64,000 nucleotides of DNA, taken from NCBI GenBank assembly GCA_029255685.2, contig CM055318.2, positions 6,329,001 to 6,393,000 on the forward strand, read 5' to 3'. Below, one piece after another: positions 10,101-21,300 of this stretch. Every line of letters starts with the position of its first letter. Positions within the stretch are counted from its first letter, which is position 1. Position numbers and translations under genes: made by a program. Under the pieces are notes generated by a model. That model did no database searches and was not told the DNA's origin. It saw only the letters and a program-made list of their open reading frames with translations. Source of the stretch: Silene conica (lineage: Eukaryota; Streptophyta; Magnoliopsida; Caryophyllales; Caryophyllaceae).

Positions 10101-12814
10101 GACACATATTGTAGCTAGGCAGGCGCACTCATAGGTGAATGCGCGAAGACTGAGGTTTTAGATTATTACAGAAGGAGCAGAATAGCAGATTGAATGCTTA
10201 TTTTTTTTCAATGCAAAAAATTGGTGCAGCTGGCAAGCTATCTTGAAAATTAACTCTACCTCAGAAGTTTGATATGGTATGACAAAGACAGTAGCACAGA
10301 AAATCATCTTGCATTGAAGAGTGTTTAGAATATTTAGATAATTGTTGAGGGTGAAACAGCTAAAGTTATGGATTTTGGACGTTGGTATTTGGGCGCTTGT
10401 GTAATTGTGGGGTCTTCTCATGTATATTCTGCTACAAAAAAGAGGTCACTGCCTAGTAGCATATTCTTTCGGAACTGGAGGATGTTTTGGTGTGAGGGTG
10501 AAACCCTTCTGCATATATTTGTAGTAAGTTTTTAATGGAAATTAGCGTCTTTTTCAGCACTGTTTAGGGTTTAGGGTTTAGGGTTTAGGGTTTAGGGTTT
10601 AGGGTTTAGACATTCTAGCCATCCCCTATTTGTTATCTCAAAGCAAGTCTTTATAGAGATGGCCAGTGAGGCAGTCAGGAGTGACAACGGTACTTTTTCT
10701 GGAGAGAGCATTGAGAAGAAGGAAACAAAATAAGAAAATGTAACGTGTTGTGCCGTGGCTGGCTTTGATTAGATTCATTATCATTCCTCCATAATAAATG
10801 CGAATACTAGTGCATAGAATTATGTTGAAAAAAAGTAATCCTCAAGATATTGGACACGTCTATTCTATATACTTATCACTTTATGGTGTTGACCGGAGCT
10901 AAGTATGTTTTTCAACTCTTGTATTCTTTTTAACAGGGAAATTGGGTGGATCTGGATCTACTGAGGAAATTCAAGGACAGCATGTATCACTAAGGGAGTG
11001 CATTGAGCAGCTGACAGCACTTGAATCATCAAGGGCAAATCTCGTGTCTCATCTGCGAGATGCTCTTCAAGAAGAGGTAAATAAATATTCTACCACCGAC
11101 ATTTTTATTTATTTTTTAGATTGTTTTTTCCTGAGTGTCTAGAGAGGAATTCAAAGCAAATTTGGAGCTCTGTTTGGTTTTCATTCACGCCATTGATTTT
11201 TCTTTGGTTGTAGGAATCGAAGCTGGATCAGTTACGAAGTCAACTTCAAGTAAGCCTGTCTTCTTAGCTGTTTTATAAATTTTGAATTTTTTGTTCTTTT
11301 TGAGCCTTTGTGAATTGTGCTTTTGGAGAGTGTGAAACTCAGTGAAAGTATTTATGGAAAGAAAACATTATATTTACAGAAAACATTTAAATCCGGCCGA
11401 ATAATTAATACTAGTGATTATTGTTAATCTGTGCAAAACTATTGTAAATGTTGCTCAGACTCTTCAATATTACCTTGAGTACCCATGCCGGACATTCGAC
11501 ACTCAGACATGGGTAGGACACTCAGACATTTCATTTTAGACCAAAAGCATGATTTTTCCATAAAATAGATGGATCCGACACTTGGACCCACACATGTGAC
11601 ATGTTGGATAGTTCTAACCGAGTCCGAGCAACATAGCTATTGTTATAGCCTTGACATACTGGAATTGCATTGTTATCTATCTGCCATGTTCTAGTCCAGT
11701 CTCTTTTATTTCTCTCCTATATCTTCTGTTTTCAATTTTTTCTTCCCTTTATAATGGCTTATGTTAGCGAACACCATGTTGGGTTTCGTTGACTTGTTAT
11801 CTTAAACACAAACATTACTGGTTTTGGTGTCTACTACTACCATCAATGTTTCCTGATTTTTGTAGAGATATAATTTAATTTATCAAAACCAACTATTTTG
11901 ATACTAAAAATACATTCCAAATTAATTTGCACATTTATTCTCCTTGCCAAATGTAACTCAAGCGTCCTGTACTTTTCTGCATCCAGGTCGCTCAGTTGCA
12001 ATCGGACCAAGTTACAACAATTTGTTTGCAGTTCAGTAACTCCGACAATATGGCACTAGATGAGCAAGGTTCCTCAGTGCCACCTGGCTATACAGTTGGA
12101 GAAAGTCAAGCGCCACCTGTCATTTACACAAGGCAAGCATCTTTATCCGATAACAAACCTGCTTCTGACGAGGATGAGTCCCGAAAATCCGCTGCTGCTG
12201 CTGTGGCAGCTAAGCTCACTGCATCAACTTCTTCAGCCGAGATGCTTAGCCTTGCCCTTACTTCCTTGGTTTCCGGTGCTGCATTTGGTAATAACAATAC
12301 TAATAGCAATTCAACTGGGACCCAGGAATCTCCGACTGATCACCGATTGGAAAAAAGAGCCAAGCTTGAAAACGAGCCGTCTTCCTTTGCGTCCCCTGCA
12401 GCTGTACCACCCCCTCCACCTCCTCAAAATCAGCAACCACCACCACCATCGTCACCTTTCCTGCAAAATGGCAATAATAACACCCCAACCAGTCAACAGA
12501 TGACACCTAGCGAGCCACCGCCGCTGCCGTCCTCTTCTCCTCCCCCACTACCCCCATTGCCGACAATCATGCCACCGTACCCTATGCCACCTCAGTACAT
12601 TCAGACCGTTGGATCAATGTCGAACGTGGCATATACCTATGGCGTGTCCCCACAGCCGCCACAACCCCTTTGTGCGCCAGGGTACATGCCTGTTGGGGCC
12701 CCATATGGGCCCCCGGGTAATCAATTCCAACCTTATCAGGTATCCGAAGGCGGGTTTTACACTCCTCCATCTACAGTGCCAATGGCTTCTATGTCACATC
12801 AGCAGAGCTTGTAA
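7140..12814 (+). CDS. CID/RPR-domain regulator of nuclear pre-mRNA (RPRD1/Rtt103-like)
   Basis: Seven coding exons: 7140-7215, 7595-7842, 8956-9075, 9167-9323, 10937-11076, 11214-11249, 11987-12814. All junctions are GT-AG and in phase, giving 534 aa. Residues 1-~135 form a CTD-interacting domain: LSHWCIFHMNK, the highly conserved FLYLANDILQNSRRKG, and ISIWDERKVFGSRG. Residues ~150-265 are helical, with GNVLDKIASDFEML and a likely coiled coil (QLTALESSRANLVSHLRDAL). The C-terminal half is low complexity: Ala/Ser-rich ~320-360, then Pro-rich with NNNTNSNS and a GYMPVGAPYGPPG-type tail. Family knowledge: CID proteins bind phosphorylated RNA polymerase II CTD and act in transcription termination and 3'-end processing; Arabidopsis annotates such proteins as ENTH/VHS family. 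The ATG at 7140 starts directly in the CID. Exon 6 is a 36-nt microexon. Introns carry several transposons, and intron 4 holds telomere-type repeats. Confidence 0.9.
8129..8182 (-). mobile_element. 54-bp LINE-end micro-retroposon with 16-bp TSD
   Basis: A 54-bp insertion flanked by the perfect direct repeat TGTACTTGTCCTATTA (8113-8128 and 8183-8198). On the minus strand it reads CCGACCCCTCTAACCCGCAA ... GAGGCCTTGCTGTTGTTG, that is, it ends in a TTG-rich tail. Such GGCCTTG(TTG)n ends are typical of plant RTE-type LINE 3' termini. It lies in intron 2 of the CID/RPR gene. Confidence 0.7.
9586..9965 (+). mobile_element. 380-bp hAT-like MITE rich in GTGTCC, 8-bp TSD
   Basis: Flanked by GTCATGAC at 9578-9585 and 9966-9973, an 8-bp target duplication as expected for hAT elements. 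The ends are imperfect inverted repeats (CAGTGTAGCACGAACAC versus CTAGGTAGGACCAAAAC on the other strand). Both subterminal regions carry CGGACAC/GTGTCCG words that can pair with each other. There is no transposase. It lies in intron 4 of the CID/RPR gene; a related inverted copy is at 30440-30824. Confidence 0.65.
10563..10609 (+). repeat. Interstitial telomere-type repeat (TTTAGGG)n
   Basis: Six perfect TTTAGGG units plus a partial one, in intron 4 of the CID/RPR gene. TTTAGGG is the standard plant telomere repeat. Short interstitial tracts occur in plant genes, sometimes as telo-box promoter motifs, but this one is intronic and longer than a telo box. Confidence 0.95.
11446..11636 (-). mobile_element. 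191-bp MITE, CTATGTTACTCGGACTC family, 7-bp TSD (copy 1)
   Basis: Bounded by CTATTGT at 11439-11445 and 11637-11643. The right terminus reads GAGTCCGAGCAACATAG and the left AAATGTTGCTCAGACTC, so they are inverted repeats with a few mismatches. It matches the element at 34624-34810 in inverted orientation, including the subterminal ACATGGGTAGGACAC-like words. It lies in intron 6 of the CID/RPR gene. Confidence 0.7.
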
Positions 12815-14002
12815 TCGACCCCCTTTCCGTCTTGATTAAGACTTGGGGGAGAATTGAAAGACCTTAATTAGGTTAGTTTAGTGTCATGTAGGACCATTTC
12901 ATGCATCCTGTAACTTTATGGTATACCATGCACAGTTAGAATTTGCACATGGCGTGAAACTGACTGTATTTTGTACTAATTGGTCACTTTCAGTGTTATA
13001 GATTTAGAGAATTAGATTTGTTGTACTTGGTTTGTTACTCTAAATGGTCAGTTATACTTCAGATTTCTTATTTCTTCAGGACCCTAGGCTTTATCTATTT
13101 GTGGTTTTTGTTTAAGGAAGTAATAACGGCATTTTTTGGTGAGTCCGCTGAGCGGGATAGATCACGTAATCCTTCAAAAAGTACAAAGGTGGTGGACTGG
13201 TGGTTGCTGATACAGAGAAGATAGCGAGATAGGGAATGAGACCATAAAATGGGATAGACGGTGTTAGTTTGATGGTGGCAGCTAATCCCGAATTTGAAAT
13301 ATAACCTAATCGTGTTCTATAGTGAAGTCTCGTCTGATTTGTTTGACGGGTCTAGTTGCTCTTGAGCTAGTAAATGTAGTATGAGTGTATAACTCTTTGA
13401 GGCACACTTGCATACTTTTCATTACAAAATACTCTAAAAGTACAATTTAGTCTCTAGTTTTAGTTGCCCCAACAATAGTATCCTAGTGGTTTTTGCAAAT
13501 TGTACGGTAATGAAGTCGGAATTACGTGCTCTTACCGTTGTGTTAGCAATTATAACAAATTGTTTCTAATGATTCAAACCAAAAATTGCATCTAGAATTG
13601 CATTAGGGATCGCTACTTTACATTTAGTAATTAATTTTGCGTTGTTCTATCATAAATAACCAAACTGTAATAATAGTCTGTTTTTTACGAGAAACTGAAA
13701 CTACGGGTTTGTTAAATAACAAATAAAGTAATTATTAAAGAATTTGTTTTACTATTAATTAACTTATTTAAAGCTATCTTACACGAGAATTTATATTTTA
13801 TTCAAATTTTATGGTTAAACTGCCAGTAATAACTAATACTCCGTAACAGTTAGCTTAAGTGGCAAGAGTTTTGGGTCGGACTTTCGAATCTCACCAAATC
13901 ATACAGTATGTTTTACTTTTTGCTACCCTTTGTTTTCAGGGAAAACCCCACAAAAAATAAACCCAAAAACACCCTTCATTTTCATTACTGTATTTTCTTA
14001 AG
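12815..14002 (+). other. 3' UTR of the CID/RPR gene, then intergenic sequence
   Basis: The 3' UTR probably ends within the T-rich 12990-13060 stretch; no sharp poly(A) signal was chosen. The rest, up to the putative MUB leader (about 13960-14002, pyrimidine-rich), is AT-rich without recognisable exons. Around 13848-13900 a TAGCTTAAGTGGCAAG ... TTCGAATCTC pair resembles the A and B boxes of a tRNA-derived SINE. The open stretch 13018-13224 has no family features. Confidence 0.4.
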
Positions 14003-14306
14003 GTAATTACAATTTACAAATACTAATTCCTTGTAATTGTCAATTTCTTCATTTAATTCAGTTTCTTTGACTTATTCATCCACTTGCATAATCTAATTTA
14101 TTTATATATTTGTTTGTTTGTTTGATATTTTGTTATAATCTACTACTTAATAGTTGTTGTTGGGAATACATTTGGTGGGTTTTCTGGGTAGTTGTGTCGG
14201 GAACTTGAGGAATCTTGTTACAAACTTAAAGGGCATTTTTTTTTGTGTTTTTTTTGGTGGGATTGTTTTGTGAGTTGGGAATTTTGTAAATTAGGAGTTG
14301 TTACAG
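14003..14306 (+). other. Putative 5'-UTR intron of the MUB gene
   Basis: A donor-like TTAAG|GTAATT at 14002/14003 and an acceptor GTTACAG directly before the ATG at 14307 bracket a T-rich 304-bp interval. The AG abutting the start codon and the T-rich composition support a leader intron; this is inferred from splice consensus only. Confidence 0.4.
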
Positions 14307-17300
14307 ATGCCGGAGGTGGAGTTGGTGGAGCTGAAATTTAGGTTAATTGATGGGTCTGATATCGGTCCGTGTCGGTTTTCGACAGAGTCTACCGTTGCTC
14401 ATCTTAAGGACAGAATTGTGGCTGACTGGCCTAAAGGTCTGTTCTTTATGTCTTATTTCTAATTCTCTTGATTTCTCTTATGTTTGATCATGGAATGGTA
14501 TTTGTTGTTGTGGTGTGTTTCAACTTTGTTGTTTATGAATTAGGGTTGTTTATGTGAATTTGATGTACCCTTTGCGCGCGTGTGTTGTTATGTCAAATGT
14601 TATCAAATGAGGTTGAATTAGGGTTTGAGGACGGTTTTTAATCCGTGTTTTGAGGAGTTGGAAGGAGAAAGGGTCAAATTTATTCATGTCTATGTATGAT
14701 CCTGGCCCTCCTGACTGAGAATCAGTTTCTGTACGAATTGAACATTTTTGCCAAGCTTGCTAGATCATGAGCTGATTCTGATATGCAAATGTTTTGCAAG
14801 TTGGTTTTTGCAGTACGTCTGTTGATGTTGAAGTCCGTTTTCATGTGAATCAGGAATGTTCCGACTTTAAAGTGAGCTATGCTAGCTCTATACGCTAGCA
14901 GGCTCTATACGACTTTGAAAAGGTTTCTTTGATCTTGTTGATATGTATGTTGCAGGTGTGTCATTACGAAACCAGCAACTTAGGCACTGCTTGTCTCATT
15001 ATGTTTCCTAGTTTAAGAGTTATGTACATTGTATATGTGTTGAAGCACTGTTGCTGAAAATCTCTTATATAACAGCCGGTATTTAATACCATGGGGAGCG
15101 AGGGAGAGAGATTATATAGAAGTTGAAGGGCTCATTGGTTGTAACTGTACTGCCCAGTGTCCACAGTCTGCGGTAATTAAATATTGTGTTAAAAAAGCAC
15201 CAGGCAAGCTGTTTATACAGGAACCAACTAACCAAGTCAATTATGAGATGTTCTGTGATCGGAACTTGTAACTCGGTTTCCGTTCTGAACCAATTCAATA
15301 GGTCTTGCTAGTTTTTCTATAAAGGGTATCTACTCTGTATGGGTATCCGACCACTCAGTTGATAAACAACGATGCTGCTGTAGGAAGCAAATGAAAGGAG
15401 TGTGGTATGATATAGGTATAGGAAGAGTGAGAAGAATGAAACATTGTGCGCGGTTTGTACCATATGTATATTTTCTCGAAAATGATAACCCACTTGACTT
15501 TATTATTAGTCGGGTATATGTATTGGATCAGCCGGTTGATTTAGATATCTAATTTTATTTCGGGGGTTGATGTGCTAGTTTGGTATTTGATCATACATCT
15601 GGAATTCTCTAGTGATGGCTAGATTCATCATGGCCTAGTGAGTAGTGAGTCACACTTTTGACATTAAATTATACGTCGTTGAGGCAGAGTATTTTCCAAC
15701 CAAGCTTGAGCATAATAAGTATGAAGTTAATTCATGTCAATCGCGTGAGTCGTTAAAAGCTCAGTTTCTTATCTTCTACTTAATCATACGTTGGTATATA
15801 TAGTGCTACCTGTTTACGTGGAGTGAGTTCAATAGGATGCACTGATACTTCTGAGCTATTTTCTTTTCGTTTTTGTAATATTCTCCAAACTAAGTTAGAT
15901 GTCTTGCTTGTTTTCGTGTTTCAGCTATTTTTGCCCTGATTATTCATTATTTTAGCTTTGCTACCTTTCTTTAGCTGTGACATTAAATAATTTTAAGCCT
16001 CTACTGTGTATTGTTTTCTTCAGATAAAAAGCTTGCACCAAAAACAGTTAATGATGTAAAAATCATAAGTGCTGGAAAAATATTGGAGAATAGCCAGACC
16101 GTTCGTCAATGTGTAATGTCCTTCGGCGAGCTTCAAAAGGGGGTTATCACCATGCATGTTGTTTTTCAGCCATCTATAACAAAAACAAAATTAGGTATTT
16201 TCTTAAGACTGCAATTTCAATGTTTATATCTTCCATAATTTTGTGTTTGTTTGTTCTTAGCTTCTCCCCCTTACGGTGGAGAGTTGGTTCGTAGTTCTTG
16301 CGCCTTTTTTCTTCTTTATGTTACAAAAGTGTTGCTTCATACTCTTGAATCCCTTCTACGTGTTCATCAGTTCATGTATCTTTGCCACATTACTCAACAA
16401 CGAGGGTAAGACATGTTCATAAGAGTGTGAATCACAAATATTTCCAATTGTGGTAGTAAAATCGTGATCTTGATTTATCGCCGTCCACGGTAAAAACTGT
16501 ATCCTTGGTATAATAATTAATGTGATTCGAAAAGGTCTCCGCAACAATTGTTGTGACTAAGGACTAAGGAGATAAAGGGTTCTAGGCTAGTCCCTTGATA
16601 ATAGCGTAGTTGTTTATGTGGGAGGGTAAAAAAAGGAATAAACTGGTCAAGTTATAATTTAATCACCAGTAGTGAATACTTGATAAAATGATAACGAAAA
16701 CTCCCTACTAGATACTCCGTACTTATGTTATTTTTTTTTATAAATTCCGTCTCTCTCAAATTTCGAGACACTTAATTATCTTTTTTAATTTTAATGTATC
16801 TCAAAATAGACGAGAACTATTATGCAACACATGCTCGTATGAATGCAATTTTTTTTGTACGAATCTTATCGTTATTGGTTTCTCTAGTGTTTCAAAGTAT
16901 TTGTCTCCTGGGTCAGAATTTTACCTCGAAAACCTGTTCTAATGAAAAAAATAGTGTAGTAGTTTTGATTTTTTCCCCACCCCCCCAAGTACTCTCAACT
17001 ATTCTTGGGAAATGCCCTATTTTTCTCTATTGGTTTATTCAATGTACAATTATGCTGTTTCTAAACTTGCAGAAATTTGATTCTAAAACTACGTTTTTAC
17101 CACTATTACCTCGAATTAAAGTAACCGTACGGCGTACTCCCTCCATTCCAATAAATTATATACATTTGTGGAATATATGTGAGTTATATTTACAATAAAT
17201 GTATGGAATTGATTGCAATAGAGGGAGTATATATTTTGGCCCACCTTATTAACCCTCATCATTCCTCTATTACCCTTAATAGTTATGTACTCACTTATCC

Positions 17301-19088
17301 TCCTTAATATTTGTGCACAAGGAAATTGGGCAATTCTTAAGAATATGATGGGTAGTTTGAAAAAAGCGTGTTCTAATAGGTAGTACTTCTTACTCTTCAG
17401 AATCGTACCATTTGCTTTTCGCAAAAAATGTTGAAGAGCAAGTGGAGTAGACAATTGGTATGAGAAATAATAAAGGATTGATGATGGTTCATTAAGTGAG
17501 CGGTCCATGAGATATTCTCGTATTTGTTTACCTTAATTCAAATTACAAGGGTAAAAGAAGAAATTTTGATCCAAAAATTGCAAGTTAGAAAATAGGGTAA
17601 TCGGATATTTCATCGAACACAAGGAAAATGGGGCAAAGTTATGGTCCATCGTTGGCAAGCCCTTACTATACACAAGTAGAAGATGGGTGGCCGTTCTTTC
17701 TATGGTGGATTTTGTTAATTTGACGGAAAATGGTTGTTGAGAGTTCACTCATGACGGTTCCAAAGGATGATTCATGTCAGCCGACCCCAAAATATTTTGG
17801 GACTAAAGCTCTGATGTTGTTGTTGTTGTTGACGGAAAATGGTTGTTGAGAGTATACAATGCTGTTTTGGGCATATTCAGTTGCAAAGCCTTATGATGCC
17901 TATCATTAGACCAGTTATCTGTGTCGTGAAGTAAGACATTTAGCAATCGAAAGTTCTGGTAAAAGTGAGACATTTTTGTTGGACTGTTGCAGTGAGTAAT
18001 TAACAGTTACTCTTCAAAGGCGTAGACCTGATATTTGCATGTGGGCTAAGTGAATGTACTCTGTGCTCGAAAAGTTGTGAGAGACGAGTGCATTTATTCC
18101 TCCGTAGAGATGTTGCTCATAGGTTAATTGAACTTGGTGAACAACATTGGGTATCGCAGTTACACAATTAATATTTCAGCTTTAAAATTTAAAATTTGGG
18201 TTGTACAAAAGAAAAGAATTTATGGAGGTGTGCTATGATAGGTATATCTACTTAGTTTACCCTCTTACAAGTAAATTGTCGAATTTGTGGTTGTTTCGTA
18301 GACTAACAATTGTCAATGAATTTCTGTGTTGTAAACCCTTTTCTGCTGTCAATCTGTCATCTCTCCTCTGCTGTCCACTAGGATGAGCTTGGACGTGCCC
18401 GAGTAACATAGATGGAACAACCCAAAAATGACTACACAATCTGACCTGAATTTTATTGGACCCAATACTGACCCTGGGGTGAAGACCACTCATTCTGAAA
18501 TGACCCGGAATGAATTATTCGAAATCACACAAGATTTTGTACGTCAATGGCACTAAGTAAACCTCGAGATACGCAACTTTAATAGTTTAATGTATCTGTC
18601 CGACATTTCAACTTGGTCACCTGTTGCGTGTTCGGCACTTGAAGTGTCTGAGGCGACACGACTAGGGGTGTTAACGAGCCGAGCCGAGCTCGAGCTGGGC
18701 CTTGCTCGGCTTGTGCTCGATTACCAAAACTCGAGCTCGAGCTCGAGCCGATCTTACCCGAGCTTGAAAAAATGCGCTCGTTACAAAGCTTGCGAACTTT
18801 AACACGAGCTCGGGCCAAACTCGAGCCGAATCGAGCCTATATAAAATTGAGTTAGAGTAACATAGCTTGTAATAACTTGCACATAAATGATCTGAGCCAA
18901 AGGTCATAATGTACCCGAAATGACCCGACGTTTCTGCAATAAATCTAGGGCACATTTATTGTATTTCTTTATGTTCATGTTGTTATTCAGGTCCTATTAT
19001 TTTCTGCTAATCCTTATGTTTACTTCATGCAGAAAAGAAGATCGACGAGTCTGAGAAGAAGAACGTCTGTTCTTGCTCGATACTGTAA
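14307..19088 (+). CDS. MUB: Membrane-anchored ubiquitin-fold protein (MUB)
   Basis: Three exons: 14307-14436, 16024-16194, 19033-19088, all GT-AG and in phase, encoding 118 aa, the usual MUB length. It starts MPEVELVELKFRLIDGSDIG and continues through DRIVADWPKDKKLAPKTVND, KIISAGKILE and GVITMHVVFQPS, a ubiquitin-like beta-grasp fold. It ends KKNVCSCSIL, a CaaX box with an upstream Cys. Family knowledge: the CaaX Cys is prenylated (a final Leu favours geranylgeranylation) and the neighbouring Cys can be S-acylated, anchoring MUBs to the plasma membrane, where they bind group VI E2 ubiquitin-conjugating enzymes. Introns are long (1587 and 2838 bp); intron 2 holds a Stowaway MITE, a retroposon and a GAGCTCG-rich repeat. 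Which MUB paralogue it is cannot be told. Confidence 0.95.
17137..17227 (+). mobile_element. 91-bp Stowaway-type MITE
   Basis: The ends are CTCCCTCCATTCCAATAAAT and, on the other strand, CTCCCTCTATTGCAATCAAT, flanked by TA (17135-17136, 17228-17229). CTCCCTCC termini with a TA target duplication define Tc1/mariner-related Stowaway MITEs. Located in MUB intron 2. Confidence 0.8.
17745..17830 (+). mobile_element. 86-bp LINE-end micro-retroposon with 23-bp TSD
   Basis: The insertion is flanked by a perfect 23-bp direct repeat (17722-17744 and 17831-17853, starting GACGGAAAATGGTTG). The insert contains GATTCATGTCAGCCGACCCC and GGGACTAAAGCTCTGATG, then a (TTG)n tail, which is the 3' end of plant RTE-type LINEs. 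The long perfect duplication indicates target-primed insertion. It lies in MUB intron 2, and the 44685-44773 insert is a sister copy of almost the same length. Confidence 0.8.
18664..18840. repeat. GAGCTCG/GAGCCGAG-rich simple repeat
   Basis: Degenerate iterations of GAGCTCGAGC and GAGCCGAG on both strands (for example around 18676-18760), with strong self-complementarity. GC content is well above the surrounding intron. This is a common low-complexity class in plant introns. It creates antiparallel open frames (18579-18818 and 18590-18802) that are not genes. Confidence 0.7.
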
Positions 19089-21300
19089 GGATTTTTCTGG
19101 TCGATTTCTTAGCTTTTCACTTTGAAGTGGATAGTTTGCTGGAAATAGTTGATGATGTATTTTATAAAGTATATAGGAGGCGAAAACCTGTGATTTATTT
19201 GGCGAACTCTCATCCTGGGATTCTTCCCGGTCCTTAGCCGCCAAGAACAAAGATTGATTAGTAGCCCGAGTTTACTCAAAGTTACAGTCTAGTTTTCGAA
19301 TTGTTGTGATGCTTTCTTGTATTAAGCTTATTGTACAATTACAATGTATAGATTGGAGGAAGAAAACTGTTGAAAATCATTTGGCTATCTCTCTGATTTA
19401 CGGTCCATTCTCTTCAAGATAACAGAACAGTAAGTCATGATGCTTGGTGTATTCTCGAAGATTCAGAGATACCCGTTTTGATATTGAGACGGATAAGGGT
19501 ATGCCTTCATCTTCATCCCCATTTATTGCTTTTGTAAAAAGCTGTTGATAAATCATGAATGGAGTGGTCACAATTTTGCTCCCCTTAAAATCATAAGAGT
19601 AATAATTACCATGACAGGGTCTTTACCACTTAGGCATCTACTGGGAAGGCTATTTATTATTACGCCTACACCTACACTTCAGTTATGAACCCCATTCCGC
19701 TCAACTGAATCACAAATTCTCATTTGTGACAGGTATATCCGTCGCAAGCTTGCGACTACTCAAATAGTACCCACATAGGAAGGCGGCTGAATTCCTCTAG
19801 ACCGATCTATGCATATTATTTACAAAAATGATTTTTATGTTAATACTCCTTTCCGTCAGCGGGTTCATTACGTTTTTATTATTCAGTAATCACTGACGTA
19901 TTTTAATGAAATGTAAAGAAGAACGTTGAATGAGATGGATTAATTTTTGTTGAGTTTATTAAAGTAAGAAGGGAAAGAATCACAATAATAACTATCCCGG
20001 ACAATATTATGCGGTGTTATGTAGACTTAAGTCTGTCTGCTCAAACTCGTTTAAAAATATTCAATATAAAAACTTGTGAATTAACCAATAAACGTTTTCC
20101 GTTTGGTGAGATTTGTTTGTTAGATTTTATTTTTGAAGCTTTTTCGGTCCTTGTCTTTTTAGGGTTTAGTATTATTGAAAATATAGATAAGAGCGGTTTG
20201 TTAATGATTCATCATACGACTCTATAATGAATATGCGTTATTCATCAGCGATCCATGGTGTCAGTAGAAGTTAAGTTTTCTTCATTAATGAATCAAACAA
20301 ACGATAATCGGATTATACCACCAGAGGTATACAATTTTCTGTACATATTTTGATATTTTTAATAGAAAATTCGAGCTTTACTAGAAAGAATATGAGCTAT
20401 ACGGTAACATTTATGAACTCCTTGAAAAAATATTGAAAATCGAAAATTATTATACAACTAAAACACAATACATACAAGTTGAACTATATTTTAATTGTAA
20501 TATAAAAAACTAAAATATAACTCAAAATAGTTTAAAAGTACACATAAGCCCAATAAAAAACACCATGGTTGTACGATGCTATTATGTATCTTGTTGTATA
20601 ATCCTTTTTGTGATCAAACAAAGGATCTACTTAAAGCTATATGAAGAGGGCGACACAAGGACTAGCCGAATTGTCATACTATGTTTTGAGATCTGTATTT
20701 TTACAAGAGGAATTTGTCCTTTGGTTTCTGTTAGGATTGTTTTTTATTATACCTATTTTTAATAAGTGTCGTTTGACGCTATAATAATGAATTGATCTTT
20801 TCCTTCAAAAATATATTCAATGAGTATGTTATGTGTATTTCATGAAAAATACGCATATTATATTCTAGCTTAATATGAGGTATCTAAGTGTCATACCTAT
20901 TCAGTGTTGATCCAAACATTCACGAAAATAGTAAGAATCGGTGTAACGCAAGTTATAAAACCGTTTTGTTGCAACTCCGAAGTCCGAACCCAAGTCATGA
21001 ATATCACGTCTCGATTAATCAAGGCAGACATGGAAAAACAGCTCCTACAGTCAGCACGATGACCATAAATATTAGTAGAGCAAGTATATATATAAACATC
21101 CCCACAATCTGTCAAAAAAAGACAATTCAAGAATCACATGTCTTTGTTTGAAACGTAAATGATAAATTTCACAAACTTATTTTCATTTCAGAGATGTTTA
21201 CATTTAAGTAAAAAAAGGTTCTTCACCAACTGTCTCTTCTTCTCTTCTCCTCTCATTTTCATTTATGTTTTTCCTCTCTTTCTGCTAATATACCTCTCCC
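19089..21300. other. MUB 3' UTR and intergenic region
   Basis: The MUB 3' UTR probably extends to about 19350. The remainder is AT-rich with no exon recognised. Around 19705-19770 it carries a CTCATTTGTGACAGG ... CCGTCGCAAGC inverted motif shared with 49720, 54160 and 55260. A TATA box for the next gene lies at about 21087-21098. Confidence 0.5.
21087..21098 (+). promoter_or_regulatory. Probable TATA box of the Ole e 1-like gene
   Basis: TATATATAAAC lies about 205 bp upstream of the ATG at 21301, in a region turning pyrimidine-rich (TTCTCTTCTCCTCTCATTTT near 21240) before the start codon. The placement suits a transcription start near 21125; inferred. Confidence 0.45.

Noticed and set aside
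12060..12839. Alternative-frame open reading frames across the last CID/RPR exon on both strands
   Set aside because: They are shadows of the proline-rich coding sequence, which lacks stop codons in several frames.
18579..18955. Antiparallel open frames over the GAGCTCG repeat
   Set aside because: Low-complexity repeat translated; the region is intronic in the MUB gene.
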